Source: Nymphaea colorata (taxonomy: Eukaryota; Streptophyta; Magnoliopsida; Nymphaeales; Nymphaeaceae). Taken from it: a DNA stretch of 64,000 bases. The position numbers were made by a program, and so were the translations under genes. Under the pieces are notes generated by a model. The model was not told the origin of the DNA and did not search any database. It worked only from the letters and a program-made list of their open reading frames with translations. The DNA is taken from positions 8,930,571-8,994,570 of the forward strand of contig NC_045151.1 of assembly GCF_008831285.2 (NCBI RefSeq), given 5' to 3'. Positions 1-14,221 of the stretch are shown here, piece after piece (within the stretch, counting starts at the first letter, position 1; every line of letters begins with the position of its first letter).

Positions 1-1560
1 GTAGGATGATGGTTACATTATTTTTTCTTCAAATAATACATAATAAAAATTGAAGATATGCAAGTAATTTATAGTTATTCCTTTTGACATTCAAATTTTA
101 TACTTTACTTGTTATCAATAATTTCCTTAGCCGGTGATTCATCTTTCCAATGTTTTGATTCATCGCTTCCACATTGACATTTATCACTTCCATATTGCAA
201 TTTATCGCTTCTATATTTCCATTCATATTCCTTATTGCTCAAATTTAAAAATATGTCTCTTGAGTTATTGATTTTCTCGTACTGTGCGCCCCCATGATGA
301 GGCTAACTTGAGGAGGGAGCATAAACATGGGAAGAAGGATGGATATGGGTTGGACCAGGCTGAGGTGAGGAGGGAGAATGCACCACAGATTGGGTTGCAG
401 ATAGAGAAGGACGAACCTGAGCTACAAAAACCATTTTTTTCTAATGAAAGACACAACCAGGATGCTGACTTGTAGCTAGGGTAATAACCTGGGATAGTGT
501 TGGAAGGGCTCCATAGACAACAGTGTCGACATCAATTATTGAATGTGGTCGCCATTTATTCTTGCTGGTAGGGTTCTCCATCCTCTCTCTGTCCTAGCAT
601 GACAATATCTATAGGTAAAGCTCGTGGTACCCTAGGCAAACCTTTCATCAGCATATGAAGGCACCTCGATGTTGCTCCTCTTCCAACCTTCCAAGTCTCT
701 AGCAAAAAGAACTCGCCAGTCCTCTTTAGAAAAGTCCCGTTTTTCAATCTGTAAGAAAACTTCTATCGTGTTGCATCTCAACCTCATTCATGCATGACAA
801 CCAGATATTTTTGCACATCTTCCCATTCTCTGAAATTCCTGCTTTGTCCACGTGTTCTCTCACTCTATATATGCTCACCAATTAACCTGTACATAAAACA
901 AATCATACAATATGTAACCGCACAACATACATATGTAATCACACATGTTTGATCCTAAGCCCTTCTATTATTTTCTTGGCACAATCTGTATTACAATAGT
1001 CCTTTTGCGCAACATGTGTCAACTGTATCATTATTGGAAAAGTACGTATTTGGCAGCATAAACATCATATGTAAAAAAGATACACGCTCCCACATCCAAG
1101 CATGCAAAGATAACATATATAAGTATCTAAGTACACATCATACACTAAGACAATAGTGTGTGCGACATAATGTTATGCAGAAAAAATAATTTAAACAAAT
1201 ATTATTTATACAATCAATGGTTAAAATCCTTCGATAGAATGAGTGTCTTGAACCAATCGATGTAGCTGGCTAAATAAATGAGCCAGTATAGCTACGCCCT
1301 ATACGTAGTTGTCCACTACTGCCAAGTTTTGGGGAATTGAAAGTATCTCCAGACATAGCAAGTAGCTCGCTGGACCTACTTCTCGTATCATACTTGGAGC
1401 TTCCCACACCCACTTTCTCGACGCTTTATACATATTAGTCTTACGATGTCCTTTAGTGTTATAGTCATCTTGAACCCATCAAAGATGAATGTATTCGCTC
1501 CAGAGTCTTATTTATTGGTGAGCATATCGTATCAAACCAGGACATTGCGCCATTGAATGT
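1..1560. other. No gene recognised
   Basis: AT-rich sequence with only short open frames on both strands, none resembling a family I know. The minus strand around 1,380-1,480 faintly resembles plant mobile-domain proteins (a TITLKD-like stretch) but has stops and is too weak to call. Confidence 0.4.
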
Positions 1561-1569
1561 GTCTGCATT

Positions 1570-3020
1570 TTTATTACATCAAAAATACATTATCATACAC
1601 ATTGTCATACACACAATTGCACAATTCTATCATACATGCTGTTGCACACGTTATCACATAGCTCTATCAAACACCATGGTACACGCTATCAAACAGCTCA
1701 ATCACACACAATATCTTATTGCACACACAATCATTATACTATCTCATAAGCTAGGAAGCACGATGACACTATCGGTAAGTTCGTAACTTGATGAGGCACT
1801 ATCTCCATCCATCATCAACTTGCTTCGTTGTTTCACCATTCTCTGCCACTTGTCTTTTCAACAGGCCAATGTATATCTTCTGGCCTCCGGCCCCCTCCAT
1901 GCCATTTGCTGACACCCATGCTTCTCCCTCTTCATCCAGCCTCCACTCTCAGGTCTCTCCATCCTGTGATGTCTGTGCCCCTCCCTCTTCTCGTCTCTCT
2001 CCAACTCCCTCATGCTCCTCTGGGACATGGACAGATGCCACTTCTTCAGGTTCCTCCTGTACTTGAAATTTCTTCCTTCACTCCATCTTCCTCCCGAACT
2101 CCTTCTTACTAAACTTCATCGTCTCCCTCTCTCTCTTTCGAACTCCTCCTTGTTGAACTTCTTCCTCTTCCTCCTATACTTCATCTTCCTCTCTCCCTGC
2201 ATGGGCACTGCCGGTTTCTTCTTCCTCTCTCATTCTTTACGACAAATTGCTCAATAAGACAAGTACCTCCTAGATATTTTCATTTTCAGCCTCTCTTTCC
2301 TTTTGACTCACTATCATTTTATCTACATTCCTCTCACCACCTTTATCTTCTTCCCTCACTGTGCCTACTCTTCCTCCCTCGGCTCTATCAACCACTTCTT
2401 TCTCTTTTTTCGTCTTTCGCTACTTTTTTCCCTCTATTTCCTTGTCCCCTACTTGCTCTCCTTTATTCTCATCTTTTGGTTCTTCCTCTTCCACCACTCG
2501 GTTCTCATATACAATTTCCACTGCCACCTCCTCCTCACTATTCTTGTTGACATCTATCCTGCACACATTTCCTTCTCTTCTATGCTGACTACCACAAGCT
2601 GCAACAACAATGTGTCCACATCATCGCCATGACCTCTTCAATAAAATAATTTCGAGAAATTGTCCAAGTTTCTGTATTTCTCAACACGCTTCATAGCATC
2701 ACACCAAGATTATTGGAAGCATGGGTGCCTCCAGCCCTCCATATAGAAATGGTGGAAGACATGGTCGATCTATATAGAAAAAGCAAATAATATCAGACAC
2801 ATTATCATACATGTTAACTGAGTGTTAGACACATTTAGTGAGTGTGAAATAGTGTGTGCGATTACTGTCGAAGTCGGACACATCACATTGTTGTATATTT
2901 GATTACTGTGTGTGATAACCGTGTGCTCTGGTGTGTACAATAGTATGCAATCACCTAAGTATCCTATTAAAACCCTTAGCACATAGCACCTATGTGACCA
3001 TGTGTGCAATGTCATTTACA
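1570..3020. repeat. Degenerate TCATACACA-like repeats flanking a pyrimidine-rich core
   Basis: From about 1,570 to 1,760 the plus strand repeats variants of TCATACACA, CACACAAT and TATCACA. From about 2,780 to 3,010 the complementary form (TGTGTGATAA, GTGTGCGATTAC) recurs. Between them lies a CT-rich stretch (1,800-2,620) that yields long but low-complexity open frames. Oppositely oriented short repeats around a core are what subterminal regions of DNA transposons look like, but I see no clear terminal repeat or target duplication. Confidence 0.3.
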
Positions 3021-5795
3021 ATAGGGTATTTGTCACAAGACCACACAACACCCCGTTGACTAGCAACACCCAATTTTGGGTTTGGGCAACACATTGCAAA
3101 TAGAGAACAAAGATATTTATAAGAGAAGTACTTTTCTAAATCGATGAAATTTGAGCATGAATCGGACAGTGATTAGGGCTTTTGGGATTGATCTCAAGGA
3201 GGGTTCTGTGTTCTTAACTTGAATTTTTGTCGGGTTCATCGGTACAAAATGAGATGACACTAAAGATGCCAATTGAGTTTACCCATTCATGGGGACTAGT
3301 TTGGGTATTAATTGCATTTACATACATCGAGGTCTTTTCTCACCTTTTCGTTTTGCGGGACATCTACGTCTTTCAAGCATTTGGCCGACTCAGTGGCCCT
3401 CAACTCCAACTCAATCACCTTTGGTGGTCAACAACCCGATAACACGTAACTGTGGTGGTGGATATAACCAGTTTCCCCAAGTATCAAGTGATTCAATTCT
3501 GTACAATCATGGCCCAACCAATAAGAAATTCTCAAGAATGACAAGCATTCTAGCTAAGACAAGGACTCTAACATTACTATATGAAAATTTTTGCTTCACA
3601 GAACCAAAATCGCTAGCAAAAAAGGCAAAATAGCAACCACCGCCAGTTACTGGGCATTCTTAGGTGCCTAGGACAAGCTCCATTCCACTAGCCTTAAATC
3701 GTCGCTGTAAAACATCCTTATGGTAGAGGCAAAGATTGAAGGAACAGTCTGAAAACCAAATCATTAGCATAGAAAAACAAATAAAAGGTTGGGAAAATGC
3801 TTGCTTTAGTTCCTTTCAGCTCCAACAGATGTTGGTAGCACTGTTATCTAATTTGCAAGAGAATTCTTCAATAGCAAATTGAAAATTTACAAAATAGGAG
3901 TGTCATGGACCTGTAGTCATACCTCAACCAGTTATCATGCATAAAAAGATCCAGCAAATTCATCAGAAAATCAAATGAAAGCTTAAGTACCCTTTTGCAG
4001 CAACTGTCAATAAGATGATGCACATTGTTCCAACTTGTGACTCAATGTTGTTAAATGTGATGAGGCAAAGCAATGCGCTAACCCTATGAAGCAAGGTGTA
4101 GACGAGCGAGATTTAATAGAGTGCAAATATTAGGACAAAAATTTATCTAAGATATAATATCCACAAAAATAATGTCAAAAATAAAAAACAACAAGCAAAA
4201 TAACATGTAAGTAAAGAACCAATGTGGAGTAATCTCCGTCTTAAGCAACACCTTCTATGTGCAAAATATAATTCTTGGTGCAAAATATAATTCTTGTGGT
4301 GTAATCCCCAAATTGACCTGTCATAAACAAGACCTTCTAAGTGTAGTTCAATTACATAATCATCTACTTCTATATTCACAAAATCATAGTGAAAATAATA
4401 TGAACAAAACTAAGGTCGAAGCAGCACCTTATATGTTCAAAAAAATTTTGTGAAATGGATATCCTCTAATACTATCTTCTAGACTTCTACATATAGTTTA
4501 TCTGCAAAATCAAATACAAAATAGACCAAATGCTATTGTATAATATATAATTTAACATTCACAAATGAACCATTAAAACTGGAAAACTAAAAGACAATAA
4601 TTTTAACAACTCAAATGTTTTTGAGTCATATATAAACAGAACAATTAAAATAATCATAAAAAACATTTCAAGTACAATTATCTCCTTACAAATATCAGTA
4701 AGCCTTTAATAGAAGTCATATGTATTCATCAATGTCGTCCTAATCAGGACTAGGAGTGGACAAAGTATCTTTATTTGAATCATCCATATAAAGGATAAAT
4801 TGATTTTCATCTTTTATTTTTTCATCATCAGCATCTCGTTTTCTTCATCTCTTATTTTTCTTTTACCTTCATTCAAAAAAAGTAGCAAAATTAATGTATT
4901 TAGTAAACAATCAAAGGCATTTTATTTATCTTACAAATATTTTACATACCCTTGTCATCATGCATCTTATGAAACAGGAATCTTTCTTACGCTTCTTTTT
5001 GGACCCAAGTAAATCTTCAAGCAATATTGATATCATCTATATTAAAAGTAGAGTCCAACTAAGAACCATGTAAAGAAGAATGAAGTAGAACAAAATATTC
5101 TTTTTGTGTAATCCATTCATCGTCTAGATTAATATTCTCAACATACAAAGGATCCTCAAACATCTTCCTTTTTGCAAGTCATTTCATTTAATTTCATGTT
5201 ATACATAACAAAAAGTCAAAAAACAAAGAATTGAGTTCTTTGGTCAAGACGATTTCTTCTTTTCTTATGCACCTATCAGTTATCAAATCATTTTACAAGT
5301 CATTAATAGTTAACATATATGATGAATAAAAAATATAAATAAATAATGTAAGTAATAAACATATAATAATTACAAAGAAAATATACTTCAATTACGTTCA
5401 CATCCTAATGCACTGCATGTAAGATTGAAGAGCAAAGTTTATCAATTATTTTGTTTGATTACTAAATATGTTCCACCAATCACCTGGTATCAAAAAATGA
5501 AAATAAACATAATTTAGAAAGCTCAATTAATTCAATCATAAGAATAACAACAAAAGTAAAAGACAAATCTAAAGTATATCAAGCGCATCTTTTGTGTTAT
5601 AAATTTAGGTTTTCAAAAGTAGCCAAGTGCATCTTCATATGCCTTGAATTGAAGCAAAATTTCACAACATTCTTCTAGATTGAACACCATTCTTTCCAAG
5701 CATTTTAAAAACTAAGCTTTCACTTTCATATCTTTGCCAACATCATCATCATTTAAAAAAAAATGTGGTTTCAAATAGTATCCTATAACATGTAG
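3021..5795. other. No gene recognised
   Basis: AT-rich non-coding sequence. A small direct repeat of the unit GTGCAAAATATAATTCTT lies at about 4,258-4,297. No open frame resembles a known family. Confidence 0.4.
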
Positions 5796-6053
5796 ATTAT
5801 GTCACACAGACTCTTCAAAAATAGGGCAGCACCGGCATCAACAAGACACTGGTGCAAGTGCAGACGTGAGTGCAGCTCTGACTCGCACCCCAACCGCACC
5901 CTATTCTATTCCCTTTCAAAAAAATTTCCCTCTTTTTCTTATTCACTCTCTCCCTCTTTCTTTATTTCCAGTAATAAAAGTAAAAGAAAAGACAAACTAA
6001 GCTAAGAAACAGCCATATAATTATATATATACTATGAAATATATATATATATA

Positions 6054-6628
6054 TAGTCCTTGAATGTTGATTTTAACTTATCCAAACATCCAAGGACATC
6101 AAATCTGAACCGTCCAATTTTAAATCAGACGATCCAGATCATCAACCATCTCCCCCCCTTTCCCTCTCTCTCCTCGTGCCTCTCTTCCCTCTCTCTCTTT
6201 CTCTCCCCCATTCTCCCATTCTTCCAACCGGAGCCCAGACGGCTTTGCCCCTTCAGTTGCCAGGGGGGCCTTCGAGGGCTTCGGAGTGGGGCTGCTGGAC
6301 GGCCCCACCTGCAACGACAGGGGCAGAGGCCCCCACTGCCTCTATCACAAAAGGTAAAGGCATGGGGAACCCAAGCTAGCATTGAACCGATCTATGGAGG
6401 GAGGACCGGCGCCACCATCAAGGGGGGCGACTTCCTCCTCTTTCCTCTGTTAAGATGGAGGGAGAAGATGGAGGAAAACCTCACCCCATCGGCAAAGTTA
6501 GATTAAAAAAATGACCCTTTCTATTATATTAAAAAAAAAATTACAACTTTTGGATTAAAAAGGTGAACAATTTTAGTTTGATGTCCATAGATGTCATGGA
6601 AAAGTTAAGAGTCATTGTATATATACCC
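6054..6628. mobile_element. Candidate MULE-like element with inverted terminal repeats
   Basis: The stretch 6,071-6,103 and the reverse complement of 6,577-6,610 match over about 33 bases with roughly six differences; both contain TTAACTT and GGACATCAAA. The arms are flanked by TA-rich tracts at 6,025-6,054 and 6,620-6,628. The interior (6,140-6,500) is pyrimidine-rich then GC-rich, unlike its surroundings, and gives a 148-codon open frame with no recognisable domain. Long inverted ends around a GC-rich insert fit a Mutator-like non-autonomous element. The target duplication could not be resolved because the flanks are TA repeats. Confidence 0.4.
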
Positions 6629-6942
6629 TAGCTGCACCCCTGCACCCAATTTTCTTGGGATGTGCTGCATTGGCATCCTGCCTCCATGTTAGACAATGAT
6701 GCACCCGTTTGCCTCACCTATTATCAAAGATTTCTCAAATTTTCTCACACTTTTTTCTATTACTGTCTACATTGAAGGCAATTTCTTACTTTGTCTTTCT
6801 CATATGATGATATAAAAACCCTATAATTGGGTTTTCATCTGAATCGACTACTCTCGAGACCTTTAGTAGAGGTAATATAACTGTATGTATATAAGAAACT
6901 GCTTTCCAAAAATTGTTGTCCTCAGTAACAATTTGTGCTATT

Positions 6943-7852
6943 CTATGTAACATGGGTACTCCTCTTAAGGAGGAGTACCAGCATGGTACCAGTACAACAC
7001 CGGTACCGGTACGGGTGTGGCGTCGGGTGCAGTGCGGGTGCGTGGCGTCGGGTGCAGTGCGGGTGCTGCGTTGACCGCACCGGGTATGGTCAACGCACCC
7101 AAGGTCATTTTTAACCATTTTCAGACTCGGTCAACTTTGATAGAGTCCAATTGTCCGATTTTAAATTTTAACGTTTTTTACATTTTAACGTTCTTTTTAC
7201 AAATTTCACATCAAAATTTTCGAAAAACCCTTAAACGACCATCGTTTTCATTTTCAACCTTCACCGAAAGACACTGACGGCGAGTGGCGAATGGCGAGCG
7301 GCGACGACAGGCGGCGAACGGCGACAACAAGCGGCAAACTGAGTTTTGGGTCGTACTGAGTTTTGGATTTTGTGGGGTTGATCGGAGGCGTTTCTTTGTT
7401 GGCATTCTTGTTATTGGTGCTTTTTCGATTGGTGAGTGATGTGGAGCTTCTTTTTTATCTTGTTTTCTCGTTTTGGTGATTTTTCTTTCGATTCGCTTGC
7501 CGCTGTCCATTTTTCTTTCGTTGTCCTGGCTTTGTCATGAATATTGTTGCATGCGATGGTAATCTGTCTTTGTTACCGTGACTGTTTTCTTCTTCATTTT
7601 ATGTTTTTGGTTTTTCTTTGATATTGATGAATCTAGAAGCAACTATTCTCTCTCGATGACACCTTGGACTCCTTTGAGTGTTTTCATCCAGCTGGTTTTC
7701 AGTTTTATCATTTCCTTTTTGTTTTCCTTTCCTCGATTTATTTTCTTTTTCGAGTTCAGTGTTCTAATTGTTATTTGCTCTGTATAGATGAAACAAAATA
7801 AGCCAGAGAAAAGGACAATTCTGGTTGTTCTTTTGTACATAATTGTTATTTG

Positions 7853-7924
<72 letters not shown>

Positions 7925-8026
7925 TGTGTGTGTGTGTGTGTGTGTGTATCCGTACCCCCACACCCAAGTTTTTTGAAAATGGTCCGTACCCATACCCGCA
8001 CCGGTACCTGTACCCATGTGACATGG
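6943..8026. mobile_element. Non-autonomous hAT transposon with 8-bp target duplication
   Basis: The left end reads CTATGTAACATGGGTAC and the reverse complement of the right end reads CCATGTCACATGGGTAC, differing at two positions. The same octamer, GTGCTATT, lies immediately outside both ends (6,935-6,942 and 8,027-8,034). An 8-bp target duplication and short inverted ends are diagnostic of the hAT superfamily. Near both ends GGTACCGGTACGGG-like motifs recur as subterminal repeats. The interior has no transposase; it holds short GGCGA(A/G)-rich repeats at about 7,275-7,330 and a TA/TG microsatellite. The unit is 1,084 bp. Confidence 0.8.
7859..7947. repeat. (TA)n followed by (TG)n microsatellite
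   Basis: About 30 TA units run to about 7,919, followed after a short ACATA step by a (TG)n tract to about 7,947. It lies inside the hAT element close to its right end. A similar TA/TG tract precedes the related terminus at 62.9 kb. Confidence 0.9.
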
Positions 8027-8049
8027 GTGCTATTGCTTTACCCTTTCCA

Positions 8050-9240
8050 TTTTTATGATAATAAACACTCCTTTGAAACAATAAAGACAAAAACATATTT
8101 TTTAATGCTTGTTTATTTGCTTTAACACTTTGTAGAGTAAGATAGAAAGTTGCAAATCATGTAACAATAAGTCATAGAAGTTCTTTAGTCTTTGTAATTT
8201 TTCTCATCAAACTCAACATCGATGCATGTTCATACATAAACGTAATCATCTTTGCTTTATCTATTGTTTGCTTATAGACATGTATCTTACTTGTGTCTTC
8301 AAAGATCAAATATAGACAATATGCTGCGTAAAGTGTCCAAAAAATATGTCCTAAACCTTCAATCTCTTTTAACTTTAGACATACAACCTTATAGTTAGCA
8401 ACATTGTCTATAATGATTTGAACTGCATTTTGTATTCCAACTTCTTTAATTACTTTTATGAATAACTTTGCCAAATTATCACATGTCTTATTCACAACAT
8501 TGATGTCACAAGGCTTTATAAAAACAGTACCAAAAATATTATTAACTAGAAAGTTAAACAAGTTCCTACCTTTACCATAAATACAACCATTTGTCATTAA
8601 GCTATAACTAGAATTTGCACATGCTTTATTATATTCTTCTAACATATTGTTCACGTTATCAACATCTTCTTTTACAATCCAAAATCTTTTCTCATAATAA
8701 CTCGGTGGCTTAAATCCTCGACCATATTCCCCAAAAGGTTCACATATAGACGCAAAATATGAACTAAGACATTTGGAAAAAAAAAAAGAAAACATCTTCT
8801 CTATACCCAAATGAACTTTCTTTCTGTGATCCTTTTTAAAGGCCCTGTTGACGGTTGTTTGTTGACCTTTCGAACTTACATATGGATCCATAGGACCTTT
8901 TGAACTTCCAACCTTACTAATAGAAGGAGAAGTAAAACCATCACTTGTTGTTCTTTCACCAAAACCTTGATTTCTAACCATATTCAAATTCTTTTGTTTT
9001 TTTTTCTTTTTACTAACCCTTATTTGCAGGAATTTCTTAAAAAATGGTATTACCTCTGGTGCAGCATCGTTACATGGTGCAACACCATAGTGGAATGTTC
9101 CTTTACTCTTACTACACCATCTTTATAACCTATGTTGCAATATTTTCATTTCAAAATTGCTCTTTTTCCTTTATTACCATAACATTCTTCACTACTATGT
9201 TGCCAAGTTGGATCTGTTTGTGGCATTTTTCTCAAACTTA
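8050..9240 (-). pseudogene. hAT transposase relic, BED finger plus DUF659 region
   Basis: On the minus strand about 9,230-9,095 encodes a decayed BED zinc finger: DPTWQH near the start, then a CNxGYKDGVVRVKEH-like segment with a stop. After a lysine-rich stretch comes the GPMDPYV motif and a DUF659-type domain with ANSSYSLMTNGCIYG, INFLVNN-like NLFNFLVNNIFGTVF, QIIIDNVANY and a FWTLYAAYCL segment typical of the catalytic region of plant hAT transposases. The longest open piece is 271 codons (8,172-8,987). Downstream, homology continues through two stops (RFATFYLTLQSV-like) to about 8,060. The C-terminal dimerisation domain is missing. The piece abuts the non-autonomous element ending at 8,026. 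It is a truncated, inactive copy. Confidence 0.8.
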
Positions 9241-10250
9241 CACAACCAATTGCATATATATTTCAATAAAAAATCAAGCAACTTTATTAAGAGGTTAAGA
9301 GCTATACAGTACCAATAGCGAAGGTCCGCAAGTGATTTTGCTTTATCTAGTTTATGACATACTCTTTTGATTTGCTGCCCTATGTTATCATTCTTTGAGT
9401 GGGTAACCATGGTTGTTGATATTTAAGTTTCTGTTAATTAAAGATTGTCAACGTTGCTTGATCTCATGCCTATACTCTATGCCGTATATAAATCTATACG
9501 TTTATAGATATGTGAAAGTTGGATTTTTATGATTCAAAGCCTTCACTGTTGGTAATTGAAAAAGGTAGAATAGAAAGAGCAAGGACTTTTGACATATGGG
9601 GGAGGACCATAAACTTGTATTTGAGGAATATTCAAGTGATTAGACAACACAACTATCTGAAGCTTGAATGTGTGGACAAATGTTTCTCTACAACATCCAA
9701 AAGCTGGGAGATCCAAATATCATGTCCAAACAATTAGAAAAAACTTAAATTGATTTTAACTGGCCAAAAAAACTTGCAATATATGGTGACATTCTGCCAT
9801 TCACATGATAAGCTCCATGATATCTAACATGCATGAGAGTGGCCTGCCATGTTTCTTTATGAAAAAAAAAGACAACTGTGGATTAAATTATTACTGCACA
9901 TTTCTGTTTTGATTGATAAACACAATTTTAGTTTCCCTTCTTTAAATGTTAAATGTTTTTTTAACTTCAAGTTCTTTTTTTTTATAGGACGGATAAATGG
10001 TAGCTTATAATAACCCATGCACGTACATAAACATAAGTGGTTGCATACTTCATTTGAATCTTGAACCATTTGAGCCTACAGGAAGCTATCTGTTGGCTAT
10101 GCTGCAGTAGTTAGTGGGTAGGTACCATTGACACTAAAAGAGAAGCCTTTGCTTTTTAATTCTTTTGAAAATAAGGGCAAATAGTGAGTGTTGTTTTTTA
10201 CTCATTGTACTTAAGTGATCGTTATGTTTGATATCTTCCATGTAGTTGAT
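9241..10250. other. No gene recognised
   Basis: AT-rich sequence between two hAT relics. Possibly terminal DNA of one of them, but I see no inverted repeat or coding homology. Confidence 0.35.
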
Positions 10251-12100
10251 CCTCATGAGCTCTTCGTTAGAGGCAATGCTATTCTTCTTGGTTGCCGATG
10301 GCTCCAAGTTTTTTGTTATGGATTGCAATAATAAGATGAGCATCACACGTTTAAAGAATCATTTAAATGTATGTCATAAAAGACCTAACTTAGAATTAGG
10401 CTAACAATGTATTGCTATTGATGGAAAGATTAATGATGGAAAATGTACTGTTGGTACTTTCAAGTTTGATTCAGATAAGATGTGACTTGATTTAACCAAT
10501 ATGATTATTCTTCATGAATATCCATTTTGTATAGTTAGTCATTCAACCTTTCAGAAGTTTATTAAAGGATTACAACTACAATTCAAGTTATTATCATGTT
10601 ACACTATCATATCAGATTGCATATATATTTATGAAGATGAAATGACAAAATTACATAATATTTTAAAGAAGATTAATGGGAGGATTAGTCTCACATCTGA
10701 CATGTGGACTTCGTGTTGTCAGAAACGTGATTATTGACTGCACATTATATTGATAATAGTTGAGAAATAAAAAAGAAAGTTCTCAATTTTATTCTGTTTG
10801 AAACACCTCATACAGGAAAAAAACTTGTCAGTCATCAAAGATTGTTTACTAAAATGGAACATTGATCACAAGTTATTTTCAATTATTGCAAGTTATGTTC
10901 AATTACATTAAACAATTATTTTACAAATGATATCATGACTACAAAATTGATAGAGCAACCTCTTGAAAATGATGCACTTGTTTGTAATGGAAAAAATTTT
11001 CAAGTTAGATATGCTGCTCGTATTCTTAATTTGGTTGTGCAAGATGGTGTCAAAGAAATAAGTGATGTGATTGATAAGATCAAAAAAAGTATAAAATATA
11101 TCAAAGCTCTATGTGAAATTTTTGATTGAGTAGTGCATCATGTCAAAGTTACTTGTGAAAAAAATACTATGTCTTGATGTTTCAACTAGATGGAACTCAA
11201 CGTTTCTTATGCTTGATGTAGCTTTACAATATAAAGAAGTTTTTGGTCGTTTTCAAGAACTTGATTGCCACTATCATTTGACACCGACTAAGGACGAATG
11301 GAAGAAGGCTACTATTATTTATAGCAGTTTAAAAATATTTTATGATGCTATTAATGTCATTTATATAATCAAGTATCCAACTTCTAATATCTTCTTTAAA
11401 AAGTTTTGTGAGATAAAGATGGAAATTGAAAAAATGTGTTCAAGTTCAGATTTTGCCTTTCAAATATGGCAATGAGGATGAAAACAAAGTTTGACCAGTA
11501 TTGGGATATATGCAATTTAATTTTAGCAGTTGCAGTGGTTTTTTATCCTCATTATAAGATCAAAGTAATTGAGTTTTAATACAGACAATTTTATAAAATG
11601 AAGCATATCTGCAATTAAAAACTACCTTTGTGATCTTTATGAAGAATATAAAACTACTTATGCATTGAAGACACCATCTACTGGTTATATTGTTGATGTT
11701 GAGAAGAATAGTGATGCATCTAGTTTTACTTCTTTAATTGAATTTTCTTCTAATACGAAGCCTAGAACAAGTGCACTAAATGATTTTCTTGAAAACCCAT
11801 CACAAAGCCAACGCACAAAATTAGATTTGAAGTTGTATTTGGACGAACTCATTTATCCAAAAAACAATCTATTGATATTTTGACATGGTGGAAGGCCAAT
11901 GCACCTAAATACCTTGTGTTGTTTAAAATGGTATGTAATATTTTGACTATTCCTATATCAACTGTTGCATCAGAGTCAACATTTAGCACAAGTGGACTTA
12001 TTCTTGATTTATATAGAATTAGATTATGTACAAAGACCATAGAGGCTTTGATTTGTGGACAAGATTGGTTGTGAGATCAAGCTGAAGGTAATTTACTTAT
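10251..12100 (+). pseudogene. Ac-like hAT transposase relic, nearly full length
   Basis: Homology to plant Ac/RICESLEEPER-type transposases runs left to right with stops and frameshifts throughout. Visible parts are a degraded zinc-finger tail (LKNHLNVCHKR-like, 10,345-10,390), MIILHEYPFCIV (10,501), a SLTSDMWTS motif (10,690-10,720), a RYAARILNLVVQDGV segment (11,000-11,050), the LDVSTRWNSTFLML motif (11,170-11,215), a KFDQYW segment (11,480-11,510) and the C-terminal hAT dimerisation domain with PISTVASESTFSTSG (11,950-12,000). The LDxSTRWNST and ASESTFS blocks are hallmarks of the family. Domain order is complete but no frame stays open beyond 111 codons, so it is inactive. I could not define its terminal repeats. 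Confidence 0.85.
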
Positions 12101-12521
12101 TATTAATGATTTTAAATATATTTTTGTGTTGATTATTTTATTTTTTTTGTTAGATGATTCTGATTTGTCTACACCTTTACTTAAAAAAGAAGCACCATTT
12201 TGCATATGTATACATTGAAACTGAATCATAGATTAGAGGTATATATTCTTTTGTACTTATCTATTTTCTTTACATCAATTAGAACATACAGTTATTTGTG
12301 TCTAAAATGTTTATTTAATTAAAATTTTTATTTGCATAATGCAGGTTAATTTGATAGCATTACCCTCAGGACCTTAATATAATGTCAACATGGTTGAAGT
12401 ATATATCCAAATAGAAAGATCATATCCATTGTGGCAAATGAAGGCATTGCAAAAAAAATTTTGCAAGTTTGTACTATATGATGATTTTTTTTTATTGAAG
12501 TTGTTAAGGATGACTCCTCAC

Positions 12522-12523
<2 letters not shown>

Positions 12524-12577
<54 letters not shown>
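12524..12577. repeat. (TA)n microsatellite
   Basis: About 26 uninterrupted TA units. Confidence 0.95.
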
Positions 12578-12583
<6 letters not shown>

Positions 12584-12649
12584 CCTTGCTCTCTCTTTCT
12601 CTCTTAATAAGCTTGACAATATCACTAGTCAAGTTTGAGCTAGTGTGAT

Positions 12650-12998
12650 GTTAAGATTGAGTTTCATAGTTCATTTGGTGTTTACTATATATTTTTCGTA
12701 CATAAATTGGATTTGGATCAGATTTACTTATGACTTAAAAGTCATAAATCAGATTCGGATGGATTGAGATATAACTTAAAAGTCAGATTCGGATGTAACT
12801 TAAAAGTTGGATTCAGATCGGATTCAAATATAACTTAAAAATCGGATTCGGATTTGATTCAGATGTAGATTTTAAAGTCGGATTTGGATATGGTATAATT
12901 TTTTTTCATCTGAATTTGAATCCAAGTCCAAATCCAAATATATGAATATCTGAAAAATCAGATATGGTAAAAGGTATATCCGATCCGCTGACATCCCT
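12650..12998. repeat. GGATTCGGAT-type tandem repeat, probable MITE remnant
   Basis: Between about 12,700 and 12,900 the segment AACTTAAAAGTCGGATTCGGAT recurs about five times in diverged form, followed by the complementary AATCCAAGTCCAAATCC form. The right end reads GCTGACATCCCTA, the same terminal motif as the element at 22,026-22,457. The opposite terminus was not found, so this may be a truncated member of that family. Confidence 0.45.
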
Positions 12999-13126
12999 AC
13001 TCCCCCGTGCCGGGCTTGGCAAAGCGTCGTTGGCACCATGGATGGAGGTGACAGCTGCCTTCACATTGCAATGTACAATGAACCTAAAATGATCAGATGC
13101 ATTCTGTGAAGCCTTAAACGTATGCC

Positions 13127-14221
<1,095 letters not shown>

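Noticed and set aside
1260-1500. Possible plant mobile-domain fragment on the minus strand
   Set aside because: Only a TITLKD-like resemblance with several stops; too weak to call.
6060-6506. 148-codon open frame
   Set aside because: Low-complexity Ser/Leu/Pro-rich start followed by unrecognised sequence inside a TIR element; no evidence of a gene.
7643-8096. Open frames with IYIYIY, VCVCVC and HTHTHT runs
   Set aside because: Translated TA/TG microsatellite inside the hAT element.
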